Shown piece after piece: positions 7,601-13,550 of a stretch of 15,094 nucleotides of DNA. Source of the stretch: JAFGLY01 sp041309225. GTDB lineage: Bacteria; Myxococcota_A; UBA796; JAFGLY01. How positions within the stretch are numbered: the first letter of the stretch is position 1; each line of letters opens with the position of its first letter. The notes under the pieces are model-generated. The model was not told where the DNA came from. It saw only the letters and a program-made list of their open reading frames with translations, and made no database searches. The stretch covers positions 1 through 15,094 of the forward strand of contig JBFYZZ010000064.1 in NCBI GenBank assembly GCA_041309225.1, read 5' to 3'. A program made the translations under genes and the position numbers.

Positions 7601-7830
7601 CCGGCATCCACCACGCCCGGCGCCTCCAAGCCGCACAGCACCGCCCGGATCGATTCGGCCGAGGCGGCGAACGGGTGTCTCGGCACGGACCGGGCCGCGG
7701 ATGCTTCGGCCTTGCGCCCCGTCGGAGCGGTGCTCCGGCTCCTCCGGACGACGGACGCCTCGGGTGCCTCGTCCTCGCCCCACACGAGCAGCCCCTCTTT
7801 CAGGGACCAAGCTGCGTGAAGCACGTCCAT
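4642..7830 (-). CDS. SNF2-family DEAD/DEAH-type helicase (SWI2/SNF2 ATPase)
   Basis: A 1062-residue superfamily 2 ATPase, expected to translocate on double-stranded DNA. The C-terminal half holds the complete motor: motif I DDMGLGKT (609-616), motif II DEAQ (713-716), motif III LTGTPVENRL (740-749), motif V SLKAGGTGLNL (959-969) and motif VI ATDRAFRIGQ (990-999). The N-terminal 580 residues are divergent; residues about 415-520, with VLVPPWWRKREVRLGL at 433-448, match the SNF2-associated domain (DUF3670-like) typical of bacterial homologues. The ATG at 7830 has GGAG 6 nt upstream and a 9-bp hairpin just before it. It heads the operon with the SWIM gene. No methylase, nuclease or phospholipase-D partner is adjacent, so it is not a recognisable DISARM or type I restriction unit. 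Substrate unknown. Confidence 0.93.
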   Translation of the reverse strand: MDVLHAAWSLKEGLLVWGEDEAPEASVVRRSRSTAPTGRKAEASAARSVPRHPFAASAESIRAVLCGLEAPGVVDAGTAWATLRLPSAAGRPLASGLRLGGHRPVPEAAALRPWRVPCLVFHAAWAVDLLLALDRSDPAGFVLAPTFPAFTAMVRLALEWMARGRVLPDLVRKEGAWHALWRPAPSGGEDVGRLRALATALPAAGAAAIRVDDEATVTGDGTPAGGTPSAMLVVRDAIDGFVDGCTSQLVPLEPDLAARRTRAPAREARRAQATEAWLRALFTQASEVRAPEADLVDLKTRIDAWSAPLVAEERRPFRTCFRLSGPGAETTAGGTDAGWRLDLLLQDPDDPSLLASLDQVWRTGGRALELFHVAVPDPQERVLADLGRAARVWPGLARALRTSRPSGMDLSTDDAWHFLAEAAPLLEGAGYGVLVPPWWRKREVRLGLRLRVREEGGRHSSGLVGTDGICAFDASLCLGDEVVSPAELARLARAKTPLVRLRGRWVELRPEDVERALAAFRHGPPAGETTVAGLLRLALGLDPANAGLPVGRVEAEGALGALLRGDADLAPVPVPAPEGFHGTLRPYQERGLAWLRFLEDLGLGACLADDMGLGKTIQVLALLVSERAGRSGDGRPGPTLLVCPMSVLGNWQQEAARFAPDLEVHVHHGSGRLAGDALRRAVTASDLVLTTYAVVPRDRADLSAIRWHRVVLDEAQNVKTSGARQTQAVRELQAARRVALTGTPVENRLAELWSILHFLNPGLLGSAADFQRRFVLPVERNRDRERAALLRRLVGPFVLRRLKTDPRIIQDLPDKIEVKVSCPLTREQASLYQAVVDDMLARIDQSEGIERKGLVLATLLKLKQVCNHPAQFLQDGSRMDGRSGKVARLEEILDEVLASGDRALLFTQFAEMGRLLAVHLQDRFHREVLYLHGTVQKKARDAMVARFQSPDGPPLLLLSLKAGGTGLNLTAASHVVHFDRWWNPAVEDQATDRAFRIGQRRNVQVHKFVCQGTVEERIDRMIEEKRALAHEVVGSGEGWLTELSTTALRDVVALSASALAEA

Positions 7831-7847
7831 GTCGGGCTCCGGGAGGT

Positions 7848-7869
7848 TCGCCCGCGGTATCGCGGGCGA
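7848..7869 (-). promoter_or_regulatory. 9-bp hairpin in the leader of the SNF2 gene
   Basis: TCGCCCGCG (7848-7856) and CGCGGGCGA (7861-7869) pair perfectly around a 4-nt loop. On the minus strand it ends 17 nt before the start codon, just upstream of the GGAG ribosome binding site, so it could modulate translation or act as an operator. Role is inferred from position only. Confidence 0.45.
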
Positions 7870-8011
7870 GGGCTGCGACTATCCCAGCCACTCGCCTCGT
7901 ACCGCTCGCAAGAGGTGGAGCCCCCAGCGGTGGTGCGCGCTGCCGAGGGGCTGACGATGGGGGCCGGGACGGGCCTGAAGGGCTGTGGTTGCGCCCGTCG
8001 TCGCGGACAGA

Positions 8012-8030
8012 TATGCCACGGTGGCATAAT
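8012..8030 (+). promoter_or_regulatory. Palindrome overlapping a -10-like CATAAT upstream of the ATPase_2 gene
   Basis: TATGCCAC (8012-8019) and GTGGCATA (8021-8028) form an inverted repeat with a 1-nt centre. The second arm overlaps CATAAT (8025-8030), a good -10 candidate, 18 bp before the ATG at 8048. No convincing -35 is seen. The arms share the TGCCAC/GTGGCA core of the 11-bp repeats elsewhere in the island, but arranged as a palindrome. A repressor bound here would block the promoter; autoregulation by the winged-helix ATPase downstream is a guess. Confidence 0.5.
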
Positions 8031-8047
8031 GCAACAGGAGCATCACC

Positions 8048-9454
8048 ATGCACCTCCCGTTCCTCGGTCGCACGCGCGAGCTGGCCCGCCTCGGGCGGGC
8101 GCTGCGGGGGGGCGAGGGAACCCTCGTCTGCCTGGTGGGCCGGCGCCGGGTGGGCAAGTCCCGGCTCCTCGGCGAGGTCCTGCGGGACCTGCCATCGGTC
8201 TACGTCGTGGGGGACGACCAGGACGCCCCTCTGCACCGCGCGACGGTGGCGCGGGAGATGGCGGCCCTCGTGCCCGGGTTCGCCTCCGCCACGTACCCCA
8301 CCTGGGACGCCCTCCTCGAGCGATGGTGGGGCGCGGCGCCCGGGGGCGCGGTGCTCGCGCTCGACGAGTTCCAGGCGTTCGTCGTGGCCTCGCCCGAACT
8401 CCCCTCGGTCCTCCAACGGTGGATCGACCGGGCTTTCGTCCCACCCAGGCACCTGGCCGTGTGCGGCTCGTCCCAGCGCATGATGTCGGGCCTCGTGCTC
8501 GATGCGAGTGCCCCGCTCTACGGCCGTGCCCGGGAGATCGTCCACCTCGGCCCGCTCGAGGTGGACCTGCTCCCCACCGCGCTCGGGACCCGGACGCCCC
8601 TCGAGGCGGCGAGCGCCTGGGCGACGTGGGGCGGCGTGCCGCGGTACTGGGAACTGGCCGCGGACTACCCGGACCGCTGGAGCGCCGTGTCCGACCTCGT
8701 GCTGGACCCGTCCGGCGTCCTCCACCACGAGCCCCGGCGGTTGCTGCTCGACGATCTTCGGGAGACGGCGCGGGCAGCCTCGATCCTCGCGCTGGTCGGC
8801 CAGGGGTGCACCCGCATGTCCGAGATCGCCGCCCGCCTGGGCCAGCCTGCGACCTCGCTCACCCGTCCGCTCGCGCGCCTGCAGGACCTAGGGCTGCTGC
8901 GGCGCGAGACGCCGTGGGGCGCCGACCCCCGGAGCGCGAAGCAGTCACTCTACGGGATCGCCGACCCGTTCCTCGCCTTCTGGTACCGGTTCGTGGACCC
9001 GGCCCGGTCGAGGCTCGCCGCCGGGCAGGTGGACGGCGTGCTTGCCGACGTGCAGGCCCGCTGGCCGGGCTTCCTCGGCGGCGCCTGGGAGGTGCTCGCC
9101 CGGGAGGCCGTCGCCCGACGCGCCATCGCCGGGGAGACGTGGCTCCCCGCCGCCCGGTGGTGGGGCGGTGGCCTCGACCGCAAGCCGCTCGAACTGGACA
9201 TCGTGGCCCGCCACGCGAACGACCCAGGCCGGGTCCTCGTCGGCGAGGCCAAGGTCCACGCCACGCCCGGCGAGGTCCCGCGCCTCCTGGCCGACCTCGC
9301 AGAGCGGGCGGCCCGGTGCCCGGCGCTCCGCGGCCTCGCCACGGATCTCCGCCTGTTCGTGCTCGACGGCCTCCCGGCGGGCACCGAGGGGGTCGTCACC
9401 GGGGACGAGGTGGTCGGGGCCCGGCCGGATGCTGCCATGGGCACGAGCGGGTGA
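8048..9454 (+). CDS. Archaeal-type ATPase (ATPase_2) with winged helix and DUF234 nuclease-like domain
   Basis: A 468-residue P-loop NTPase of the ATPase_2/DUF234 type (MNS-clade, STAND-related). It begins with FLGRTRELARL, then Walker A GRRRVGKS (31-38), Walker B VLALDEFQ (102-109) and sensor-like CGSSQRMM (139-146). Residues about 255-290 form a winged helix-turn-helix (MSEIAARLGQPATSLTRPL), followed by the family hallmark YGIADPFLAFWYRFV (302-316). The C-terminal domain has E348, D384 (LELDIV) and E400-x-K402 (GEAKV), a complete PD-(D/E)XK-like set. AGGAG lies 7 nt before the ATG. It is divergent from the SNF2/SWIM operon across a 217-bp region. Role unknown; DNA binding plus nuclease-like architecture suggests DNA processing or mobility, by inference. 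Confidence 0.9.
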   Translation: MHLPFLGRTRELARLGRALRGGEGTLVCLVGRRRVGKSRLLGEVLRDLPSVYVVGDDQDAPLHRATVAREMAALVPGFASATYPTWDALLERWWGAAPGGAVLALDEFQAFVVASPELPSVLQRWIDRAFVPPRHLAVCGSSQRMMSGLVLDASAPLYGRAREIVHLGPLEVDLLPTALGTRTPLEAASAWATWGGVPRYWELAADYPDRWSAVSDLVLDPSGVLHHEPRRLLLDDLRETARAASILALVGQGCTRMSEIAARLGQPATSLTRPLARLQDLGLLRRETPWGADPRSAKQSLYGIADPFLAFWYRFVDPARSRLAAGQVDGVLADVQARWPGFLGGAWEVLAREAVARRAIAGETWLPAARWWGGGLDRKPLELDIVARHANDPGRVLVGEAKVHATPGEVPRLLADLAERAARCPALRGLATDLRLFVLDGLPAGTEGVVTGDEVVGARPDAAMGTSG

Positions 9455-9469
9455 GAAAGCGCCATGCCT

Positions 9470-9500
9470 GCGGCCCACGGCTTTTTAAGCCGTGGGCCGC
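9470..9500. repeat. 14-bp-arm hairpin made of tRNA-Arg sequence
   Basis: GCGGCCCACGGCTT (9470-9483) and its exact complement (9487-9500) flank a TTT loop, 15 bp after the stop of the ATPase_2 gene. The left arm with three bases before it (9467-9483) is identical to 17 nt of the intact tRNA-Arg gene (9741-9757). It may stop transcription, although no T-run follows, but its sequence identity to the tRNA points to an origin from the integration site. Confidence 0.75.
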
Positions 9501-9550
9501 GAGAGGGATGTCAAGACGATAACATGGGTGTAAGGCAGGCAATCGACATC

Positions 9551-9762
9551 AGATCATGAGACTGGAATACCGTGGCACCATCGTGGCACTGCCGTGGCAC
9601 CATCGTGGCACCATGAACTGAGGCAGGTAGAAAGCACGGAATCAGACGAATCCTGTGGTGAATCCCGTCCGAGCTCGTGCGGGCGAGGCTGGTGGCTCGC
9701 CAAAAGCGGCATAGAAAGCGCGCCCCCGGCAGGATTCGAACCTGCGGCCCACGGCTTCGAAG
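9551..9762. repeat. Right direct repeat (tRNA-Arg 3' part plus flank), att-like
   Basis: Copy of 473-662, longer by 22 bp because it holds four rather than two 11-bp units. The repeat ends inside the intact tRNA gene at the anticodon loop. The first 39 bp match the left copy with one difference (482 versus 9560). It marks the tRNA-proximal end of the island. Confidence 0.85.
9572..9615 (+). repeat. 11-bp tandem repeat, four units
   Basis: Four contiguous units: GTGGCACCATC, GTGGCACTGCC, GTGGCACCATC and GTGGCACCATG. The spacing is uniform with no unique spacers, so this is not a CRISPR array. They lie 106 bp from the tRNA 3' end, a distance compatible with arm-type sites of a tyrosine recombinase. 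Confidence 0.8.
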
Positions 9763-9795
9763 GCCGTTGCTCTATCCGGACTGAGCTACGGGAGC
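9721..9795 (-). tRNA. tRNA-Arg (anticodon TCG)
   Basis: A complete 75-nt cloverleaf on the minus strand: acceptor GCTCCCG/CGGGGGC (one T-G pair), D stem GCTC/GAGC, anticodon stem ACGGC/GCCGT around CTTCGAA with anticodon TCG (reads CGA), 5-nt variable loop GGGCC, T stem GCAGG/CCTGC around TTCGAAT, discriminator G. CCA is not encoded. The 3' end faces the island. It is the probable integration target; the gene remains intact because the island supplied or restored the 3' part. Confidence 0.97.
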
Positions 9796-9803
9796 GTGGC
9801 GGG

Positions 9804-9832
9804 GTTCTAGCCCGCGCAGGGGCCGGTGTCCC
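9804..9832 (-). promoter_or_regulatory. Candidate promoter of tRNA-Arg
   Basis: On the minus strand GGGACA (complement of 9827-9832) and TAGAAC (complement of 9804-9809) are separated by exactly 17 bp. Each matches four of six consensus positions. The start would fall only 2-3 nt before the tRNA 5' end, which is unusually close, so the call is tentative. Confidence 0.35.
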
Positions 9833-9944
9833 CCCCAGGGCGAGGCCCAGGTGCCGACCCCATCGGTGCTCCGCCGCATTCCGCGCGCGCCGACCGCCGG
9901 ATCTGAGGGTACGTTGGCTGGCGCACCGCGGAGACGTGCCGCCC

Positions 9945-10511
9945 ATGGCGGGTTCCCTGTTCCCTCTGCCCCTGTCCCTCACTGCTGTCCTGTTCGCGTG
10001 GATCGCCGGTTCCGCCTCAGCCCGGGGCTCCACCCCCAACGCGCCGGAGGGGAGCACGGTCGCTTCGTCCGCCTCCATGCTCCCGTCCTTCGAGGCCGGC
10101 CCCCCGTCCGTCCTCACGCCCCGGGAGACCCAGGCGGGTCGCCTGCGTTGGAAGCGCTGTCACCGGGATCCCGAACCCAAGGCCCCAGTGAACATCGGCC
10201 CGGCCACGGTCATCGGGCCGGTGCCCGCCACCGACGTCGACGCGCGAGTGGTCACGATCCTCGAGGAGCTCCGCTGCTGCTACGGCGTCGAGGTCGAGGA
10301 GGATCCCACGCTCGCCATGCAGATGGTCGTGAAGATCCTGGCCGAGGCCTCGGGGACCACGGCCGGCGCCACGATCCGGTCCACCACGGTGCAGCGCCCG
10401 CGCCTGGAGGCCTGCGTGACGGAGTCCTTCCGTCACCTTGTGCTCCCCTCGGTGGTCGGCAGCGAGCGCTCGGTCGCCACCATCCCCCTGCTCCTCTCCC
10501 CGCACCTCTAG
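9945..10511 (+). CDS. Secreted protein with AgmX/PglI-type C-terminal domain
   Basis: A 188-residue exported protein. Residues 1-26 form a signal peptide (hydrophobic LPLSLTAVLFAWIAG, likely cleavage after ASA). A Pro/Ser-rich segment follows, and residues about 97-186 resemble the AgmX/PglI C-terminal domain: a helical start ending in LRCCYGVEVEEDP (conserved Cys-Tyr at 112-113), a strand with MVVKILAEASG, then STTVQRPRLEACV (Cys157) and a hydrophobic finish. In that family this TonB-C-like module is found in myxobacterial motility and envelope proteins; here no other domain is attached. GGAG lies 11 nt before the ATG. The longer open frame upstream is rejected because it crosses the tRNA. 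The lipoprotein gene 80 bp downstream may be co-transcribed. Confidence 0.75.
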   Translation: MAGSLFPLPLSLTAVLFAWIAGSASARGSTPNAPEGSTVASSASMLPSFEAGPPSVLTPRETQAGRLRWKRCHRDPEPKAPVNIGPATVIGPVPATDVDARVVTILEELRCCYGVEVEEDPTLAMQMVVKILAEASGTTAGATIRSTTVQRPRLEACVTESFRHLVLPSVVGSERSVATIPLLLSPHL

Positions 10512-10591
10512 CCCGGCGCCCCGCTCCCCACGGCCGCTGACCTCCCGTACACGGTCCGCCTGGAGGCCGAACCCCCCTCCGGAGATCCCTG

Positions 10592-11032
10592 ATGACCCGC
10601 TGGCTGCTCCTCTCCGCCCTCCTCGTCGGCGCCTGCTCCGACGACGACGACTCCAGCAACGGCGACGACACCGAAGCCGACACCGATACCGATGCCGATA
10701 CCGACGGCGAGATCGTCCCCCTCGAGACCGAGCTGGTCAGCCAGGGCGACTGCCACGAGAACGGTCCGCCCTCGATCACGGCCACGGCCGCGGGGGGTGG
10801 CGACATCCTGGTCGAGCAGGTCAACTTCCGCTCCATGTCCACCTGCGCGACCTTCGCGGTCAAAGCCGAGCTCGACACCATCCAGCACCGGATCATGGTC
10901 AACCTCAAGGACCTGAACAAGCCCTGCAAGGGCGAGTGCTTCCTCGATCTGAGCTACCGGCTCCTCGACCTCGCTCCCGGCAGCTACACGGTGTTCGCCC
11001 CCGGCGGCGAGGCCCCGGTCACGGTCGAGTGA
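10592..11032 (+). CDS. Predicted lipoprotein with Asp/Thr-rich linker
   Basis: A 146-residue protein with a type II signal peptide: MTRWLLLSALLVGAC, lipobox LVGAC, lipidated Cys15. The linker (16-40) is rich in Asp and Thr with DTD repeats. The remaining 100 residues contain four cysteines (54, 85, 112, 116), likely two disulfides, and end in a beta-rich stretch with LAPGSYTVFAPGG, suggesting a small beta-sandwich. No family is recognised. GGAGA lies 6 nt before the ATG. The last 14 bp overlap the 3' end of the convergent YfhO-family gene. Low-complexity acidic linkers after the lipobox are frequent in Myxococcota surface lipoproteins; the function is unknown. Confidence 0.8.
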   Translation: MTRWLLLSALLVGACSDDDDSSNGDDTEADTDTDADTDGEIVPLETELVSQGDCHENGPPSITATAAGGGDILVEQVNFRSMSTCATFAVKAELDTIQHRIMVNLKDLNKPCKGECFLDLSYRLLDLAPGSYTVFAPGGEAPVTVE

Positions 11033-13550
11033 TCGGCGTCCGCAGCACGGGATCGCGTCTCCGTCGCCCGCCGGGCAGGAGCAGGAGCCCCAGGAGGCCC
11101 GCGAACGCCGCCGCCGCCAGCCCCAGGGCCGGGCGGAGCCAGGCCGGCCGGTAGTCCAACTCCACCTCGTGGGTCCCGGCCGGCACGGGCAGCGCACCGA
11201 ACGCCAGGTCCGCCGGGAGCAGGGGGGTCGGCATGCCGTCCAGCGTGGCGTGCCAACCCGGGTACAGGCTCTGCGCGATGACCAGGAGCGCGGGGCGGGT
11301 CGTCGTGGTCCGGATCCGCCAGGCGTCGTCCCGTTTCGAGCGCAGGGTGGCCGTGCCGGCAGGATCCCCGGCGCAGGCCCACAGATCGGCGGGGAGGGCC
11401 GCCGCCTCGGCCTCCACCACAGCCTCGCGCGTGGGATCGAGCGTGGCGAGGGCCGCCAGCGCGGCCTCGGGGCCGTCCGCTGGGTACGCGCAGCCCACCA
11501 GCGTGGCGAGCGGACGCGCCCCGTGGTTGCGGTAGAGCCGGACGGGCGCCGTCCGGAGGGGCTCCAGCCGAGAATCGTCCAGAAGGTGCGTGGTCAGGAG
11601 GTACCGGACCCCGAGGAGGTCCGCGATCGGCAGGTGGTCGAGGAAGGCCCGGATACGGGGCTCGCCCTCCGAGAGGCCCGCGTCCAGCCCGCAGGTGGCG
11701 AGCAGCGCCTCGGTGCGCGGGAGCATGAGCGGGCTGGTGATCACGACGTCCTGCAGGCCCCACAGGAGGCCGAGACTTGCGCTCATCCGCTCGCGATCGA
11801 GATCCGCATCGCCCCGGCGGTCGAGCACCGTGACCCGGAACGTGCCGGGATCCCCCTCGATCGCCGCCAGGGCGGCGGGTGGCGTGGTGATCGACTCCCG
11901 GGGCACCGGTGGCTGGTAGGTGCCGCCGAAGAGGTACAGGTCGGCGACGAGGAGCGCGGTGGCTCCGTACGCCAGCGTCGCGGGCCCGATGCGCCGGCGG
12001 GACGCGGCCAGCAGGCCGGCGGCGAGCAGGACCGCCACGCCCCCCGGCCACAGGACCAGCGGCGACCACGGGGTGGTGTCCGCGGCCAGCGAGGCCACGA
12101 TGCGGTCCACCTTGGCGGGGATGGCGGCGGGATCCTCGGGACCGGGCGCCGCCGGGGCGGCGCGCACGAGCGGCGGAAGGGCCACGGGCGGTGCAGGGAG
12201 CGCCGCCTCGGCCTCGAACCGGCGGGTCAACGCATCCCGGACCCCCTCCTCGCCCAGGGCGAGGCCCAGCCGGAGCCCGGCCAGGAGCACCACCCCCGCC
12301 GCGATCACGAGCAGGAGGCGCCGGGCCCGCCGAGCCAGCACACCGGGCCGATCGCGGAGGTCCGCGAGGACGCCGTCGAGGCCGGCCGCCGCGAGGAGTG
12401 CCGCGGCCAGGGAGACCCAGAGGGCGAAGCGGACCGGAAAGCGGAACCGGTCGAGGCCGGGCAGGTGCCGCACCAGGCCCCACACCGGCGTGAAACTTCC
12501 CAGCATGAGCACCAGTCCGGCGACCCCCACCGCCGTCCAGAAGCGCTGGCCCCGGATCCCCCAGGCCGCCAGGATCGCCACCGGGATGCCCAGGTAGAAC
12601 GACATCTCCCAGTGGCTCTCCCCTACCCCCCAGTAGCCGGTACCGCGGTGGGTGTAGGTCCGGAGCACGTCGGCGGGCCGGTCGAAGCCGAAGAACCGCG
12701 GGAGGACCGCGTGCACCAGCTCCTGGGGGGGAAGGCTCCCGATGCCGGCGAAGGCCGCGTCGACCCCACCCTCCCGGAAGGAGAGGCGGGCGAGCTCCGC
12801 GGTGGCGGCGAGCTGCGGCGCCGAGAGCGCCGCGGCCAGGAGGGCGGCCACCGCGAAGCCCGCGAGCGGGCGCCACGCCTGCCGGGGCATACCCCACGGC
12901 AGGCGCCACAGGGTCACGATCCCCGCCAGCATCCACCCGAAGACGGCCACCTGCACGTGTCCCGCCACCAGGATCATCCACAGACCCAGGGCGGTGAACC
13001 CCCACGCGCGCCCCCGGGCGTGGCCGGACGCCGCCGCGTCGGTCGCCCGCACGACGGCCCAGAGCGTGAACGGGACCCAGGCGATCACCGCCTGCATGCC
13101 CAGGTAGTGGGCGTGCGTGGCGAGGAAGCCGCCGAATGCGAAGGCCGCGCCGGCAAGAAGGGCGGCCGCCTCGGAGCGGCCCAGGGCCCGGGCCAGGAGG
13201 ACGGTGCCCACCCCCGCCCAGGCCGCGTGAAGGAGGAGGGTCCACCCCAGGGCCAGCGGATCCGGCAGGAGCGCGAAGAGGAGCATGGTGGGCGGGTACA
13301 GCAGGCCCGCCTGCCCGTCCGCGAGCAGCGGATGGCCGCACCCGGCGCCGGCACACCAGAGCGGGAGGTGGCCCGAGGCCCACTCGGCCGCGCCCCAGGC
13401 CCGCCAGGGGTAGTGGTGGGTCCGGAGGTCGTGGTGCCAGGGCACTGCCAGTCCGAGCGTCGCACCGGGCGCCCAGACCACGGCCGCGGCGAGGAGCGCG
13501 ATCACGGCCCGACGGAGCCCGGTCGGATCGTGCAGCCCCCCGTGCCTCAC
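11019..13550 (-). CDS. YfhO-family integral membrane protein
   Basis: An 843-residue polytopic membrane protein of the YfhO family (PF09586 type). Diagnostic features are the first helix (about 15-36), the extracytoplasmic loop with H-x-YPWRAW and GHLPLWCAGAGCGHPLLADG (60-79), then LLYPPTML (83-90), a string of hydrophobic helices, and near the end LYPGWHATLDG (762-772) before a last helix at about 805-828. Gram-positive relatives take part in sugar decoration of teichoic acids; in Gram-negatives the role is unproven, probably envelope glycan or lipid modification. The GTG start at 13550 overlaps the stop of the upstream sulfatase-like gene by 4 bp (GTGA), indicating translational coupling. 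The frame is open further upstream but that part overlaps the previous gene. Its 3' end overlaps the convergent lipoprotein gene by 14 bp. Confidence 0.88.
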   Translation of the reverse strand: MRHGGLHDPTGLRRAVIALLAAAVVWAPGATLGLAVPWHHDLRTHHYPWRAWGAAEWASGHLPLWCAGAGCGHPLLADGQAGLLYPPTMLLFALLPDPLALGWTLLLHAAWAGVGTVLLARALGRSEAAALLAGAAFAFGGFLATHAHYLGMQAVIAWVPFTLWAVVRATDAAASGHARGRAWGFTALGLWMILVAGHVQVAVFGWMLAGIVTLWRLPWGMPRQAWRPLAGFAVAALLAAALSAPQLAATAELARLSFREGGVDAAFAGIGSLPPQELVHAVLPRFFGFDRPADVLRTYTHRGTGYWGVGESHWEMSFYLGIPVAILAAWGIRGQRFWTAVGVAGLVLMLGSFTPVWGLVRHLPGLDRFRFPVRFALWVSLAAALLAAAGLDGVLADLRDRPGVLARRARRLLLVIAAGVVLLAGLRLGLALGEEGVRDALTRRFEAEAALPAPPVALPPLVRAAPAAPGPEDPAAIPAKVDRIVASLAADTTPWSPLVLWPGGVAVLLAAGLLAASRRRIGPATLAYGATALLVADLYLFGGTYQPPVPRESITTPPAALAAIEGDPGTFRVTVLDRRGDADLDRERMSASLGLLWGLQDVVITSPLMLPRTEALLATCGLDAGLSEGEPRIRAFLDHLPIADLLGVRYLLTTHLLDDSRLEPLRTAPVRLYRNHGARPLATLVGCAYPADGPEAALAALATLDPTREAVVEAEAAALPADLWACAGDPAGTATLRSKRDDAWRIRTTTTRPALLVIAQSLYPGWHATLDGMPTPLLPADLAFGALPVPAGTHEVELDYRPAWLRPALGLAAAAFAGLLGLLLLPGGRRRRDPVLRTPITRP

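Larger units (their letters stand above)
663..9550. mobile_element. Accessory island integrated at tRNA-Arg(TCG)
   Basis: The unique segment between the two direct repeats. Its cargo is two AAA+/DUF4143 ATPases, an ATPase_2/DUF234 ATPase and a SNF2/SWIM pair, all types with patchy distribution. Left-hand copy of the tRNA 3' part at 621-662 and intact tRNA at 9721-9795 give the usual geometry of integration in a tRNA gene, with the break at the anticodon loop. No integrase, excisionase, transposase or conjugation gene is present, so the element is either non-autonomous, decayed, or part of a larger array extending left of the window. A segmental duplication would be the alternative explanation. 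Confidence 0.55.

Noticed and set aside
4642..7830. DISARM or type I restriction system
   Set aside because: No methyltransferase, DUF1998, phospholipase-D or specificity-subunit gene is present beside the SNF2 gene.
3563..8728. Minus-strand open frame of 1721 residues
   Set aside because: Shadow frame of the SNF2 and SWIM genes and of the opposite strand of the ATPase_2 gene; Arg/Pro/Gly-rich composition without domain motifs.
663..9550. Integrase, transposase or conjugation gene in the island
   Set aside because: None of the frames shows recombinase or transposase motifs; mobility is inferred only from the tRNA repeats.
9572..9615. Possible CRISPR array
   Set aside because: Units are 11 bp and directly adjacent with no spacers.
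9554..10117. Minus-strand ORF of 187 residues containing KPWAAGSNPAGGA
   Set aside because: It reads through the intact tRNA gene and the right direct repeat, and overlaps the signal-peptide protein on the other strand.
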